This document shows, piece after piece, positions 52,316-62,001 of a DNA stretch of 64,000 nt (the first letter of the stretch is position 1; every line of letters begins with the position of its first letter). The translations under genes and the position numbers were made by a program. The stretch is from positions 992,001-1,056,000 of the forward strand of contig NZ_OW824151.1 in assembly GCF_942548115.1 (NCBI RefSeq). Direction: 5' to 3'. The notes under the pieces are model-generated. The model was not told where the DNA came from. It did not search any database and saw only the letters and a list, made by a program, of their open reading frames with translations. Origin of the DNA: Aeromicrobium sp. Leaf245 (lineage in GTDB: Bacteria; Actinomycetota; Actinomycetes; Propionibacteriales; Nocardioidaceae).

Positions 52316-53022
52316 CGGATGCCCTCCGGCATCTTCTTGGCGAGGTTGCGCACGGCGCGCAGCTGCAGCTGCTTGATGGCGCCCTCGGTCCGGCCCAGGG
52401 CGGCGGCCGTCTGGGCGATGCTCAGGCCCTGGATGAAGCGCATCAGCACGCACTCGCGCTGCTCGGTGGGCAGCTCGGCCACGGCCGCGAAGAGCATCTC
52501 GTTCGACAGGAGCGACATGACGTCGTCCTCGGTGCTGGGGGCGGTCTGCGGGCCCTCCGGCACGTCGTCGGAGACGATCTCGAGCCGAGCCCGGCCGGAC
52601 TTGAAGTGGTCGACGACGAGGTTGCGGGCGATCGTGGTGAGCCACGCGCCGAAGTCCTTGCCCTGCCAGCTGAAGCGCTGGATGGCACGCAGGCCGCGGA
52701 CGAAGGTCTCGCTCGTCAGGTCCTCGGCCAGCTGCTGGGACCCGACCCGGTAGTAGATGAACCGGAAGATCCCGTTCACGTAGTGGTCGTAGAGCTGGCC
52801 GAACGCCTCGGCGTCGCCCTCGCGGGCGAGGTCGACGAGGGCGCGCAGGCGCAGCTCCTCGGGATCGCCGTGCGGGTCGATCGGTCCGTTCGAGAACGCG
52901 GAGCTGAGCGAGGGGCCGGGCGCGGGCGCCGGCTCGGCCAGCGCCATGGCGAGGACGGTGTCGTCAGGGGTCGCCAGGGCGTGGGACAGCGCCCATCGCA
53001 GTGCTCCCACGTTCGCGGCCAT
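52312..53022 (-). CDS. ECF RNA polymerase sigma factor, BldN/SigE-like
   Basis: A 236-aa sigma factor. An N-terminal extension of about 50 residues is followed by sigma region 2 (LVDLAREGDAEAFGQLYDHY, YYRVGSQQLAEDLTSETFVR, DFGAWLTTIARNLVVDHFK) and region 4 (LPTEQRECVLMRFIQGLSIA, LGRTEGAIKQLQLRAVRNL). This arrangement and the downstream DUF5667 protein match the BldN group, which in Streptomyces controls development and surface proteins. GGGAGGGATCG precedes ATG 53022. TACGAT near 53045 is a weak -10 candidate. Confidence 0.9.
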   Translation of the reverse strand: MAANVGALRWALSHALATPDDTVLAMALAEPAPAPGPSLSSAFSNGPIDPHGDPEELRLRALVDLAREGDAEAFGQLYDHYVNGIFRFIYYRVGSQQLAEDLTSETFVRGLRAIQRFSWQGKDFGAWLTTIARNLVVDHFKSGRARLEIVSDDVPEGPQTAPSTEDDVMSLLSNEMLFAAVAELPTEQRECVLMRFIQGLSIAQTAAALGRTEGAIKQLQLRAVRNLAKKMPEGIR

Positions 53023-53110
53023 CGATCCCTCCCGAAGATCGAGACGATCGTATGCCGCTGGGACGGCGCGTGTCTGCAGAAATCCGGGATCGGTCTCGCT
53101 CCCTGGGCGG

Positions 53111-53989
53111 TCAGCGGCGCCGGAGGGCGCGTGCCGCACGCCAGGCCGCGAAGGCGAGGGCCCCGCTGCCGGCCACCCGTCCGCCGGCGAGGGCGACCTT
53201 GCGACCGGTGCGGTAGTCGCGGACGTCCCAGCCCTGGTCCTTGGCGTGGGAGCGCAGCTTCGGGTCGGGGTTGATGGCACAGGGGTGCCCGACGAGCGAG
53301 AGCATCGGCAGGTCGTTGTGGGAGTCGGAGTAGGCGAAGCACCGCGCGAGGTCGAGGCCCTCGCGCTCGGCGATCGCCGTGACGGCGACGGCCTTGCCCT
53401 CGCCGTGCAGCAGCTCGCCGACCAGCTCGCCGGTGTAGACGCCGTCGACGTGCTCGGCCACGGTGCCGAGCGCGCCCGTGAGGCCGAGACGGCGGGCGAT
53501 GACGGCGGCGATCTCGATCGGCGCGGCGGTCACGAGCCAGACGCGCTGGCCGGCGTCGAGGTGCTGCTGGGCGAGCGCCCGCGTGCCGGGCCAGATCTTG
53601 TGCGCCATGTGCTCGTCGAAGATCTGCTCGCCGACCTCCTCCAGCTCGCGGACGCTGTGCCCGGCGATGAAGGCCAGGGCGGAGGACCGGGCCTTCGCGA
53701 TGTGCTCGGGGTCCTCGACGCCGGCGAGGCGGAAGTACACCTGCTGCCAGGCGGCCTTGGCGATGTCGCCGGTCGTGAAGAAGTCGCGCCGGTGCAGCCC
53801 GCGGGCGAAGTGGTAGATCGAGGCGCCCTGCATGATCGTGTTGTCGACGTCGAAGAACGCTGCGGCGTCGGCGTCCGGACGCGGTGCCAGCCAGTGCTCG
53901 ACCTCGCTCGCGGCGGCGGCGGCCTGACCGGCCAGGACGGAGCGCGACCGCAGGTTCGGCCCGGTCCGGGGGACCCGCTGGCTGGTCAT
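53111..53989 (-). CDS. HAD-IB family phosphatase (SerB-like)
   Basis: A 292-aa HAD hydrolase. Motif [14 protein letters not shown] has nucleophile and acid/base Asp; motif II is VWLVTAAP; motif III/IV is [11 protein letters not shown] with the metal Asp residues. The subfamily IB (SerB1/Rv0505c-like) includes phosphoserine and phospholipid phosphatases; substrate uncertain. A basic N-terminus and a C-terminal Arg/Ala helix ([13 protein letters not shown]) may attach it to membrane. ATG 53989 assigned; it is divergent from the acyl-CoA synthetase gene. Confidence 0.87.
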   Translation of the reverse strand: MTSQRVPRTGPNLRSRSVLAGQAAAAASEVEHWLAPRPDADAAAFFDVDNTIMQGASIYHFARGLHRRDFFTTGDIAKAAWQQVYFRLAGVEDPEHIAKARSSALAFIAGHSVRELEEVGEQIFDEHMAHKIWPGTRALAQQHLDAGQRVWLVTAAPIEIAAVIARRLGLTGALGTVAEHVDGVYTGELVGELLHGEGKAVAVTAIAEREGLDLARCFAYSDSHNDLPMLSLVGHPCAINPDPKLRSHAKDQGWDVRDYRTGRKVALAGGRVAGSGALAFAAWRAARALRRR

Positions 53990-54083
53990 GCCACGAGGCT
54001 ATCGGTCGAGTGGTCCTTCGCCCAGGCTCCTCGGTCGCTCGAACCCCCCGCGAGGGCCGGGCGCGCTGTGGTTGACTCGCATC

Positions 54084-55769
54084 GTGACCTCCTCGAACGA
54101 GTCGGACGTCCCTGGGCTCACGAACGTCCCGGCTCCCACCAGCGTCCCGGGGCCCATCAGCGTCTCGGGGCCCACCAGCGTCTCGGGGCCCACCAACGTC
54201 TCGGGGCTGCTGAGCGCCGCGGCGGAGCGCACGCCGGACGCCCTGGCCCTGGTGGAGCACCGCGGCGGGCGTCACGAGCGCACCTGGGCCGAGCTCGACG
54301 CAGCGGCCGACGCCGTGGCCCGCGGCCTGAGCGGGGTGGGGCTGCGCGGCGGCCATCGCGTCGCCCTCGTGATGGCCAACCGGATCGACCTGGCGGTCGC
54401 CTACTTCGGCATCCTGCGCGGCGGCATGGTGGCCGTCCCCGTCAACCCCCGCTCGACCGAGCGCGAGATCGGCCGCATGCTGGCGGACTCCGGCGCCAGG
54501 GTCGTCCTCTGCGACGAGACGGGCATCGAGCAGGTCCGCGCCGCCGTCGCCGGGCTCGACCACGAGGGCCCCGGCCTCACGGTCGTCGTCGACGGGACCG
54601 AGCCCGGACCGGGCGAGATCGCCTTCGAGCGCCTGCTGCGCGACGCGCCCGCCGTGGAGCCGGCAGCTCCCCGCGACGACGAGGCCCCGGCGGTCGTGCT
54701 CTACACGTCGGGCACGAGCGGCAAGCCCCGTGGCGCGGTCCTGTCGCACCGTGCCCTGCTGGCCAACGTCGAGCAGACCGCGGCCGTCGAGCCGGCCATC
54801 GTCACGGCCGACGACGTCGTGCTCGGTCTGCTGCCGATGTTCCACATCTACGGCCTCAACGCCGTCCTCGGCCAAGCCGTGCGCCAGGGTGCGCGGGTGG
54901 TGATGGTCGACGGGTTCGACCCGGCCGGCCTGCTCCGCACGATCCGCGACGAGGGGGTCACGAACGTGGCGCTCGCGCCCCCCGTGATCGCGGCCTGGGC
55001 CGGGCGCTCCGACCTGCGCGAGCACCTGGGCGGGGTCAAGCACGTGCTGAGCGGCGCGTCGGCGCTCGACCCGGAGCTGGCGGCCGTCTTCGCCGAGTCG
55101 TCGGGGCACCACGTCGAGCAGGGGTACGGGCTCACGGAGACCGCCCCCGTCATCACCGCCACGCTGGCGTCGGGTCGCGACGTCGGCGTCCCGCCGCGCC
55201 CCGGCTCGGTCGGTCGCGCGCTGCCGGGTGTCGAGCTGCGCCTCGTCGACGCCGGCGGCTCCGACGCCGCTCCCGGCGACCCTGCGGAGATCTGGGTGCG
55301 GGGCGCCAACCTGTTCTCCGGCTACTGGCCCGACGGATCCGACGGCCCGCGCGACGACGGCTGGTACCCGACCGGTGACATCGGCTACCTCGACGACGAG
55401 GGCGACCTCACGCTCGTCGACCGGGTGCGCGAGCTCGTGATCGTGTCCGGCTTCAACGTCTACCCCGCCGAGGTCGAGGCCGTGGTCGTCGAGCTCCCCG
55501 AGGTCTCGGAGGTGGCCGTGGTCGGCCTGCCCGACGAGAGCACCGGCGAGGCGGTCGTGGCGTTCGTCGTCCCCGCGTCCTCGGACGTCGACGCGGCGGC
55601 GCTGGAGGCGAGCGTGGTCGAGCACTGCTCCACGCGGCTCGCCCGGTTCAAGCAGCCGCGCCAGGTCGTCGTGGTCGAGGGGCTGCCGCACTCGGCGACG
55701 GGCAAGGTCGCCAAGGGGCGCCTGCGGGCGCTGGCCCGCAGCCAGGACCTCGGGCTGCTCGCACCGTGA
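54084..55769 (+). CDS. AMP-dependent acyl-CoA synthetase/ligase
   Basis: ANL-superfamily enzyme of 561 aa that would adenylate a carboxylic acid and form its CoA thioester. The P-loop reads VVLYTSGTSGKPRGAVLSH, followed by GYGLTETAP, GWYPTGDIGYLDDEG, DRVRELVIVSGFNVYP and the catalytic Lys in SATGKVAKGRL. Chain length cannot be judged by eye. The first 40 residues are a six-residue repeat tract encoded by tandem 18-bp DNA repeats. TTGACT ends six nt before GTG 54084, suggesting a leaderless mRNA. It overlaps the glutaredoxin-like gene by four nt. Confidence 0.9.
   Translation: MTSSNESDVPGLTNVPAPTSVPGPISVSGPTSVSGPTNVSGLLSAAAERTPDALALVEHRGGRHERTWAELDAAADAVARGLSGVGLRGGHRVALVMANRIDLAVAYFGILRGGMVAVPVNPRSTEREIGRMLADSGARVVLCDETGIEQVRAAVAGLDHEGPGLTVVVDGTEPGPGEIAFERLLRDAPAVEPAAPRDDEAPAVVLYTSGTSGKPRGAVLSHRALLANVEQTAAVEPAIVTADDVVLGLLPMFHIYGLNAVLGQAVRQGARVVMVDGFDPAGLLRTIRDEGVTNVALAPPVIAAWAGRSDLREHLGGVKHVLSGASALDPELAAVFAESSGHHVEQGYGLTETAPVITATLASGRDVGVPPRPGSVGRALPGVELRLVDAGGSDAAPGDPAEIWVRGANLFSGYWPDGSDGPRDDGWYPTGDIGYLDDEGDLTLVDRVRELVIVSGFNVYPAEVEAVVVELPEVSEVAVVGLPDESTGEAVVAFVVPASSDVDAAALEASVVEHCSTRLARFKQPRQVVVVEGLPHSATGKVAKGRLRALARSQDLGLLAP
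54108..54206 (+). repeat. Tandem 18-bp repeats in the 5' end of the acyl-CoA synthetase gene
   Basis: Five full units of 18 bp (starting 54108, 54126, 54144, 54162, 54180) plus a partial sixth, consensus GTCTCGGGGCCCACCAGC. They encode the hexapeptide series VPGLTN, VPAPTS, VPGPIS, VSGPTS, VSGPTN. The last copies are nearly identical, so repeat number is likely to vary between strains. Confidence 0.9.
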
Positions 55770-56044
55770 CCGGTCCCGCCGACACCGACGTCCCGCACGC
55801 CCTCGACGCGCGGGTCGTCGTCTACAGCCGCGAGGGCTGCCACCTGTGCGAGGCCGCCGAGGCCACGGTCGCCGAGGTGTGCGCCGACGTCGACGCGACG
55901 TGGGCCCGCGTCGACGTGGACGCCGACCCCGCCCTGGTCCGCAGGTTCTCCGACATGGTGCCGGTGACCTTCGTCGACGGCCGGCAGCACGACTTCTTCC
56001 GGGTCACCGAGGCGCGGCTGCGCACGGCCCTCGGCAGCTCCTGA
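55766..56044 (+). CDS. Glutaredoxin-like (DUF836/thioredoxin-fold) protein
   Basis: A 92-aa protein: VVVYSREGCHLCEAAEATV has the CxxC motif CHLC, followed by VPVTFVDGRQ with the cis-Pro expected for a thioredoxin fold. It corresponds to the small redox protein that precedes the rex/hemA region in mycobacteria (Rv0508-like). Redox partner unknown. The GTG at 55766 overlaps the upstream stop. Confidence 0.88.
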   Translation: MTGPADTDVPHALDARVVVYSREGCHLCEAAEATVAEVCADVDATWARVDVDADPALVRRFSDMVPVTFVDGRQHDFFRVTEARLRTALGSS

Positions 56045-56102
56045 GCGTCGCGACCTTTACCACGGCGCGTGTGAGGAATCCCACCCACCCCTGCTCTCGA
56101 TT

Positions 56103-56131
56103 TTGTTCCCACGTTCACAAGCTCGTAAACT
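56103..56131 (+). promoter_or_regulatory. rex-hem operon promoter overlapped by a Rex-like operator
   Basis: TTGTTC (56103-56108) and TAAACT (56126-56131) are spaced 17 nt. The interval 56103-56120 reads TTGTTCCCACGTTCACAA, which matches the Rex operator TTGTGAACNNGTTCACAA at all but three defined positions (the right half GTTCACAA is perfect). Binding would cover -35 and spacer and give NADH-responsive autorepression, as known for rex-hemACD in Streptomyces. Transcription would start near 56138, with GGAG before the rex GTG. Confidence 0.75.
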
Positions 56132-56189
56132 GATGTGGCGCTGCGAACACCCCCTTGGGTGAATCCCCGCCGCGGCGCGATGGAGCACC

Positions 56190-56882
56190 GTGACCCTTCT
56201 GCGCACCCCCCGGCTCGCCGGGACCCCTGACCGTGCAACGGCCCAGGCCCCGCGTGACGTTCCCGACGCCACCGTCGCCCGGCTGCCGCTGTACCTGCGG
56301 GTCCTCGCGTCGTTCGCCGACGCCGGCGCCACCACGTGCTCGTCCGTCGAGCTCGCCGAGGCGGCAGGGGTCAACCCGGCCAAGGTGCGCAAGGACCTCT
56401 CCCACCTCGGCTCCTACGGCACGCGCGGGGTCGGCTACGACGTCGAGTACCTGCGCTACCAGATCGCCCGCGGACTGGGTCAGACGCAGACGTGGGACGT
56501 CGTGATCGTCGGTGCCGGCCACCTCGGCTCGGCACTCTCCACGTACCCGGGCTTCAGCCCGCGCGGGATCCGGGTCGCCGCGGTGGTCGACACCGACCCG
56601 GACCGGGTGGGCTCGACCATCGGCGACCTGCAGGTGCAGCCGCTCGCCGCGCTCGACTCGCTCGTGTCCGAGCAGGGCATCGCGATCGCCGTCGTGGCCG
56701 TGCCGGGCGACGCGGCCCAGGACGTCGCCGACCGGCTGGTCGCCGCCGGCGTCACGAGCATCCTCAACTTCGCCCCGGCCGTCCTGCAGGTCCCCGACCA
56801 CGTCCAGGTCCGCAAGGTCGACCTCTCCGTCGAGCTGCAGATCCTGGCCTACCACGAGCAGCGGAAGGCGGAGACTGCATGA
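56190..56882 (+). CDS. rex: Redox-sensing transcriptional repressor Rex
   Basis: Senses the NADH/NAD+ ratio and represses respiratory and heme genes when NAD+ is high. The 230-aa protein has a winged-helix domain (residues about 30-90, SSVELAEAAGVNPAKVRKDLS and LGSYGTRGVGYDV) and a Rossmann domain with VVIVGAGHLGSAL (105-115) and VVDTDPDRVG. GTG 56190 with GGAG upstream. The stop overlaps the hemA ATG (ATGA), placing it at the head of rex-hemA-hemC-hemD-hemB. Confidence 0.95.
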   Translation: MTLLRTPRLAGTPDRATAQAPRDVPDATVARLPLYLRVLASFADAGATTCSSVELAEAAGVNPAKVRKDLSHLGSYGTRGVGYDVEYLRYQIARGLGQTQTWDVVIVGAGHLGSALSTYPGFSPRGIRVAAVVDTDPDRVGSTIGDLQVQPLAALDSLVSEQGIAIAVVAVPGDAAQDVADRLVAAGVTSILNFAPAVLQVPDHVQVRKVDLSVELQILAYHEQRKAETA

Positions 56883-58192
56883 GCGTGCTGGTCGTGGGCA
56901 TGTCCCACCGCTCGGCCCCCATCGACGTGCTGGAGCGCGCCTCCCTCGACACGGACGCGGCGGTCAAGCTGGCCCACCGTGCCCTCGAGTCGGCGTCGGT
57001 CACCGAGGCGGCCGTGATCTCCACGTGCAACCGCGTCGAGGTGTACGTGGAGGCCGACCGTTTCCACAACGCCCTCGAGGACGTCTCCCACCTGCTCGCC
57101 GAGCAGGCCGGGATGGGCCGCGAGGACCTCGTGCACCACGCCTACGTGCACTACGACGACTCGGCCGTGGCCCACCTGTTCTCGGTGGCCTCCGGCATGG
57201 ACTCGATGATCCTCGGCGAGAGCCAGATCCTCGGCCAGGTGCGGCAGGCGCTGCACACCGGCCAGGCCGAGTCCACGATCGGGTCGGCCCTGAACGCCCT
57301 CTTCCAGCAGGCGCTGCGCATCGGCAAGCGCGGCCACGCCGAGACGGGCATCGACCGGCTCGCGCCCTCGACCGTCACGGCGGGCCTCGACGCCGTCGGC
57401 CCGGTCGTGACCGCTCCGGGCACGCGCTTCCTGGTGGCCGGTGCCGGCACCATGGCGAGCCTCGCCGTGCGCACGCTCGTCGACCGCGGCGTGGCCCCGC
57501 ACCGGATCATGGTCGCCAACCGCACGTTCCAGCGGGCGTACGAGCTCGTCGCCACGTTCGGCGTCAGCGCCGTGCGGTGGGAGGCCATGGACGTCGAGCT
57601 GTCCGCGGCCGACGTCGTCATCAGCTGCACGGGGGCGGCCGGCTCGGTGTTCGCCACCGACCGCGTGTCCCGTGTCCTCGACGACGGGCTGTCCAACGTC
57701 ACCGGCGAGCTGGTCTTCGTCGACCTGGCGCTGCCGCGCGACGTCGAGGCCGGGGTGGCCGAGCTCGAGTCCGTCAGCGTCATCGACCTCGTCACGCTGG
57801 CCGCTCGCTCGGAGAACGCCGAGCTCGCGGCCGACGTCCAGCAGGTCCGCGCCATCGTCGACGACGAGGTGCGCAGCTTCCTCGCCGCCAAGAGCCAGTC
57901 ACGCGTCACGCCCACGGTCGTGGCGCTGCGCAGCATGGCGACCGAGGTCGTCGAGGCCGAGACGAGCCGCCTGCTCGGCCGGCTCCACGGCCTGCCGGAC
58001 GAGCAGGTCGACCAGGTGCGCCTGGCGCTCAAGCGGGTCGCCGACAAGCTCATCCACGCTCCCACCGTGCGCGTGCAGCAGCTGGTCGACGGGCCGGGCG
58101 GCCTCACCTACGCCGACGCGCTCTCCGACCTGTTCGCGCTCGACCCCGCCGCGGTCCAGGCGGTCACCCAGGTGAAGGGGGAGAAGGCATGA
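56879..58192 (+). CDS. hemA: Glutamyl-tRNA reductase
   Basis: First committed step of C5-pathway tetrapyrrole synthesis, glutamyl-tRNA to glutamate-1-semialdehyde. The 437-aa protein has MSHRSAPIDVLERAS, the catalytic Cys50 in ISTCNRVEVY, GESQILGQVR, the NADPH site VAGAGTMASLAVRTL, and a C-terminal dimerisation helix. All are typical. Overlaps rex and hemC by four nt on each side. The product passes to HemL, encoded at the window's end. Confidence 0.96.
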   Translation: MSVLVVGMSHRSAPIDVLERASLDTDAAVKLAHRALESASVTEAAVISTCNRVEVYVEADRFHNALEDVSHLLAEQAGMGREDLVHHAYVHYDDSAVAHLFSVASGMDSMILGESQILGQVRQALHTGQAESTIGSALNALFQQALRIGKRGHAETGIDRLAPSTVTAGLDAVGPVVTAPGTRFLVAGAGTMASLAVRTLVDRGVAPHRIMVANRTFQRAYELVATFGVSAVRWEAMDVELSAADVVISCTGAAGSVFATDRVSRVLDDGLSNVTGELVFVDLALPRDVEAGVAELESVSVIDLVTLAARSENAELAADVQQVRAIVDDEVRSFLAAKSQSRVTPTVVALRSMATEVVEAETSRLLGRLHGLPDEQVDQVRLALKRVADKLIHAPTVRVQQLVDGPGGLTYADALSDLFALDPAAVQAVTQVKGEKA

Positions 58193-59169
58193 CCACCGCC
58201 TCCCAGCATCCCGCGCGTGAGACCCCCTTGCGTCTGGGCACGCGCGCCAGCGCCCTGGCCACGACCCAGTCCGGTCACGTGGCGGCTCGGATCACCGAGC
58301 TGACCGGTGTCGAGGTCGAGCTCGTGACCATCAGCACGGAGGGCGACCGCAACCAGGCGCCGCTCACCCAGATCGGTGGCACCGGGGTGTTCGTGGCCGC
58401 GCTGCGCGAGGCCCTGGTCGACGGGACCGTCGACGTCGCCGTCCACTCCCTGAAGGACCTGCCCACCGCCGCCGACCCCCGGCTCTCCCTCGCGGCGGTC
58501 AGCGTCCGCGAGGACCCGCGCGACGTGCTCGTGGCCCGCGACGGCCTGACCCTGGGCGAGCTGCCCCGTGGTGCGCGCGTGGGCACCGGCTCCCCGCGTC
58601 GCGAGGCCCAGCTGAACGCCCTCGGCCTGGGGGTCGAGGTCGTCCCCGTGCGCGGCAACGTCGACACCCGGATCGCCAAGGTCCGCTCCGGCGACCTCGA
58701 CGCCGTGGTGCTGGCCCGCGCCGGCCTGCTGCGCCTGGGGCGGGAGTCCGAGGCCACCGAGGTCCTCGACCCCATCCAGGTCCTCCCCGCCCCCGGACAG
58801 GGGGCCCTCGCCTGTGAGTGCCGCGTCGACGACGACGCGACCGCTCGCCTCCTCTCCGTGCTCGACGACCCGGACACCCGGGCCGCCGTCACGGCAGAAC
58901 GTTCCCTGCTCTCCACCTTGGAGGCAGGGTGCAGCGCACCGGTCGGAGCTCTCGCCGACGTCGTCTGGGGCGACGACGGCGACGAGCTGTGGCTGCGCGC
59001 CGTGGTCGGAGACCCCTCCGGCTCACCCACCATCCGCCTGTCCGCCTCCGGCTCGCTCAGCGAGCCGGCAGCGGTCGGCGAACGTCTCGCTGCCGAGATG
59101 CTCGCCGAGGGCGCAGCCGAGCTGATGGCCACCCCTGCGGTCGGTCCATCGATCGGTTCCGCCTCATGA
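58189..59169 (+). CDS. hemC: Porphobilinogen deaminase (hydroxymethylbilane synthase)
   Basis: Polymerises four porphobilinogens to hydroxymethylbilane. The 326-aa protein has LRLGTRASALATTQS, VHSLKDLPTA, GTGSPRREAQL with conserved Arg residues, LPAPGQGALACE, and Cys248 in the LEAGCSAPVGA segment, which carries the dipyrromethane cofactor. Slightly longer than usual at both ends. ATGA overlaps on both sides. Confidence 0.96.
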   Translation: MTTASQHPARETPLRLGTRASALATTQSGHVAARITELTGVEVELVTISTEGDRNQAPLTQIGGTGVFVAALREALVDGTVDVAVHSLKDLPTAADPRLSLAAVSVREDPRDVLVARDGLTLGELPRGARVGTGSPRREAQLNALGLGVEVVPVRGNVDTRIAKVRSGDLDAVVLARAGLLRLGRESEATEVLDPIQVLPAPGQGALACECRVDDDATARLLSVLDDPDTRAAVTAERSLLSTLEAGCSAPVGALADVVWGDDGDELWLRAVVGDPSGSPTIRLSASGSLSEPAAVGERLAAEMLAEGAAELMATPAVGPSIGSAS

Positions 59170-60839
59170 CCACCCGGCAGTCCAGGAAGAAGACCACCAC
59201 CGTGACACCACCCACCACCGCCACCGTCGAAGCACCCGCGAAGAAGGAGCCCGCCACGAAGCGCAGCCCCAAGCCGCTGGGGCACGTGAGCTTCGTCGGC
59301 ACGGGACCGGGCGACGCCAGCCTGCTGACCGTCCGCGCGGCCGAGCTCATCGCGCAGGCCGACGTCGCCATCATCGAGCAGCCCGAGCAGGCTGCCCTCG
59401 TGCCCGAGGGCGTCGAGGTCGTCGACGGCGGGCTCGGTGAGGACGGCGTCGTCCTCACCCACGCCGCGCGCGCTCGTCTCGTGGTGCGCCACGCGAAGAC
59501 CGGGGCGCACGTCGTGCGGCTCGTGAGCGGCGACCCGTTCACGTACGCCACGGCACCCGAGGAGGCCGCGGCCTGCGCGAAGGCGGGCATCGCCTTCGAG
59601 ATCGTCCCCGGCGTCTCGTCGGTGACGGGCGTCCCCGCCTACGCGGGCGTGCCGCTGACCAACAAGGCGCACCGCCAGTACCGCGTCGTCAGCGTCGGAG
59701 ACGCGTCGATCGCCTGGCCCGACTACGCCGGCACCGACACCCTGGTGCTGCTGTCGGCCGTGGCGCGGATCGGTGAGATCGCCGCGGGCCTGATCGAGGC
59801 CGGCCGGTCCGCCGAGACCCCCGTCGCCATGACCCGCGTGGGCACCACCACCGAGCAGTCGACGGTCGTCTCCACGCTCGCCGACATCGCCGTCGACGCG
59901 CGCGCCGCAGGCATGACCTCGCCGGCCATCACGGTCGTGGGCGAGGTCGTGGCCATGCGCGAGGCGCTCTCGTGGTTCGAGACCAAGCCGCTCTACGGGT
60001 GGCGCGTGCTCGTGCCCCGCACCAAGGAGCAGTCGGCCGGCCTGGCCGCGCGTCTGCGGTCCTACGGCGCCGTGTCCGAGGAGGTCCCCACCATCTCGGT
60101 CGAGCCGCCGCGCAACCCCCAGCAGATGGACAAGGCCGTGCGCGGACTCGTCGAGGGCCGGTACGAGTGGGTCGCCTTCACGAGCGCGAACGCCGTCAAG
60201 GCCGTCCGCGAGAAGTTCGAGGAGTACGGGCTCGACGCCCGTGCGTTCTCCGGTCTCAAGATCGCAGCCGTGGGCGAGAAGACGGCCGAGGCCATCGCCA
60301 CCTGGGGCATCAAGGCCGACCTGGTCCCGAGCGGCGAGCAGTCGGCCCGGGGCCTCCTGGAGGACTGGCCGCCGTTCGACGAGCTGCTGGACCCGATCAA
60401 CCGGGTGTTCCTGCCGCGCGCCGACATCGCGACCGAGACGCTCGTGGCGGGTCTGCAGGAGCTCGGCTGGGAGGTCGACGACGTCACGGCGTACCGCACC
60501 GTGCGGGCGGCCCCGCCGCCGGCGCCGACCCGCGAGGCCATCAAGACCGGCAAGTTCGACGCGGTGCTCTTCACGTCGAGCTCCACGGTGCGCAACCTGG
60601 TCGGCATCGCGGGCAAGCCGCACGCGTCGACGATCATCGCGTGCATCGGCCCGGCCACGGCCCAGACGGCCGAGGAGCACGGTCTGCGGGTCGACGTCAT
60701 GGCCGAGCAGCCGTCGGCCGAGGTGCTGGCCGACGCGCTGGCCGCCTTCGGTGCCGCGCGCCGTCTCGAGTTCCTCGAGGCCGGCGAGCCGGTGCTGAAG
60801 CCGTCGCAGAAGAAGCCCTCCTCGCGGCGCAAGGCCTGA
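59166..60839 (+). CDS. hemD: Fused uroporphyrinogen-III C-methyltransferase / uroporphyrinogen-III synthase
   Basis: A 557-aa two-domain protein. After a Lys/Thr-rich N-terminal tail (1-37), residues about 38-280 are a CobA-type SAM methyltransferase ([50 protein letters not shown]). Residues about 285-535 are HemD ([52 protein letters not shown]). A basic tail ends it. The fusion is common in actinobacteria; it diverts uroporphyrinogen III to precorrin-2/siroheme as well as heme. hemB follows after four nt. Confidence 0.95.
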   Translation: MTTRQSRKKTTTVTPPTTATVEAPAKKEPATKRSPKPLGHVSFVGTGPGDASLLTVRAAELIAQADVAIIEQPEQAALVPEGVEVVDGGLGEDGVVLTHAARARLVVRHAKTGAHVVRLVSGDPFTYATAPEEAAACAKAGIAFEIVPGVSSVTGVPAYAGVPLTNKAHRQYRVVSVGDASIAWPDYAGTDTLVLLSAVARIGEIAAGLIEAGRSAETPVAMTRVGTTTEQSTVVSTLADIAVDARAAGMTSPAITVVGEVVAMREALSWFETKPLYGWRVLVPRTKEQSAGLAARLRSYGAVSEEVPTISVEPPRNPQQMDKAVRGLVEGRYEWVAFTSANAVKAVREKFEEYGLDARAFSGLKIAAVGEKTAEAIATWGIKADLVPSGEQSARGLLEDWPPFDELLDPINRVFLPRADIATETLVAGLQELGWEVDDVTAYRTVRAAPPPAPTREAIKTGKFDAVLFTSSSTVRNLVGIAGKPHASTIIACIGPATAQTAEEHGLRVDVMAEQPSAEVLADALAAFGAARRLEFLEAGEPVLKPSQKKPSSRRKA

Positions 60840-60843
60840 GTCG

Positions 60844-61872
60844 ATGACGTCGGGACCCTCGGCCGATCGCTCCGCAGGACCGGTGCAGGGTCCGCCCCTT
60901 CACCGACCGCCCCTCCACCGACCGCGCCGTCTCCGCACGACGCCCGCCATGCGGGCGCTCGTGCGTGAGACGCGCACGGAGCCGTCGCAGCTGGTGCTGC
61001 CGATGTTCGTGGCCGAGGGCCTGCGGGAGCCGCGGCCGATCGCGAGCATGCCCGGCGTCGTGCAGCACTCGCGTGAGTCGGCACGGCGTGCCGTGCGCGA
61101 GGCCGCCGACCTCGGCCTCGGGGGCGTCATGCTGTTCGGCGTCCCCGAGCACAAGGACGCCGAGGGGTCCGGGGCGCTGGCGGCCGACGGCATCCTCAAC
61201 ATCGCCCTCGCCGACGCGCGCGACGAGGTCGGCGACGACCTGCTCGTGATGGCCGACCTGTGCCTCGACGAGTTCACCGACCACGGCCACTGCGGCGTGC
61301 TCGACGACCACGGGCGGGTCGACAACGACGCCACGCTCGAGATCTACGGGCGGATGGGCGTGGCGCAGGCCGAGGCGGGGGCCCACCTCGTGGGTCCCAG
61401 CGGCATGATGGACGGCCAGGTCGGCGTCGTGCGGTCCGCCCTCGACGCGGCCGGTCACACGGACGTGGCGATCCTGGCCTACGCGGCCAAGTACGCGTCC
61501 GCCTTCTACGGACCGTTCCGCGAGGCCGTCGACTCCTCGCTGCAGGGGGACCGCAAGACCTACCAGCAGGATCCGGGCAACGCCCGCGAGGCGCTGCGCG
61601 AGACCCTGCTCGACGTGGCCGAGGGTGCCGACATCGTGATGGTGAAGCCGGCACTGGCCTACCTCGACCTGGTCTCGCTCGTGCGCGCGCACGTGAGCCT
61701 GCCGGTCGCCGCGTACACGGTCTCGGGGGAGTACTCCATGGTCGAGGCCGCCGCCCAGCAGGGCTGGATCGATCGCGACCGCACCGTCGACGAGACGATC
61801 ACGTCGATCCGCCGCGCCGGCGCCGACATCGTGCTGACGTACTGGGCCGCCGAGCTCGCCCGTCGCGCCTGA
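60844..61872 (+). CDS. hemB: Delta-aminolevulinic acid dehydratase (porphobilinogen synthase)
   Basis: Condenses two 5-aminolevulinates to porphobilinogen. The 342-aa protein has [15 protein letters not shown], with two cysteines and an Asp where classical zinc enzymes carry three cysteines, so metal use may be mixed or magnesium-based. The Schiff-base lysines are in [14 protein letters not shown] and [13 protein letters not shown]. An N-terminal Pro/His-rich stretch precedes the fold. Last gene of the rex-hem operon; a strong hairpin terminator follows. Confidence 0.95.
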   Translation: MTSGPSADRSAGPVQGPPLHRPPLHRPRRLRTTPAMRALVRETRTEPSQLVLPMFVAEGLREPRPIASMPGVVQHSRESARRAVREAADLGLGGVMLFGVPEHKDAEGSGALAADGILNIALADARDEVGDDLLVMADLCLDEFTDHGHCGVLDDHGRVDNDATLEIYGRMGVAQAEAGAHLVGPSGMMDGQVGVVRSALDAAGHTDVAILAYAAKYASAFYGPFREAVDSSLQGDRKTYQQDPGNAREALRETLLDVAEGADIVMVKPALAYLDLVSLVRAHVSLPVAAYTVSGEYSMVEAAAQQGWIDRDRTVDETITSIRRAGADIVLTYWAAELARRA

Positions 61873-61957
61873 GACCTCCGGGTCCGGAGGTGCCGTCGTC
61901 GCGACGACGCGCTCCGCAGCGCCCCCGTCCCGTCGCGGCGGGTGGGCCAGGAACGAC

Positions 61958-61990
61958 GAAGCCCCCGGTCGTGGGACGACCGGGGGCTTC
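61958..61990. terminator. Bidirectional hairpin terminator between hemB and the transglycosylase gene
   Basis: A perfect 15-bp stem (GAAGCCCCCGGTCGT with its complement) and a GGG loop lie between the convergent hemB and lytic transglycosylase genes, 12 nt from the latter's stop. The arms end in GAA/TTC with no long T tract on either side. Stem strength and placement make a two-way terminator likely. Confidence 0.75.
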
Positions 61991-62001
61991 GAGCAGGGCG
62001 A

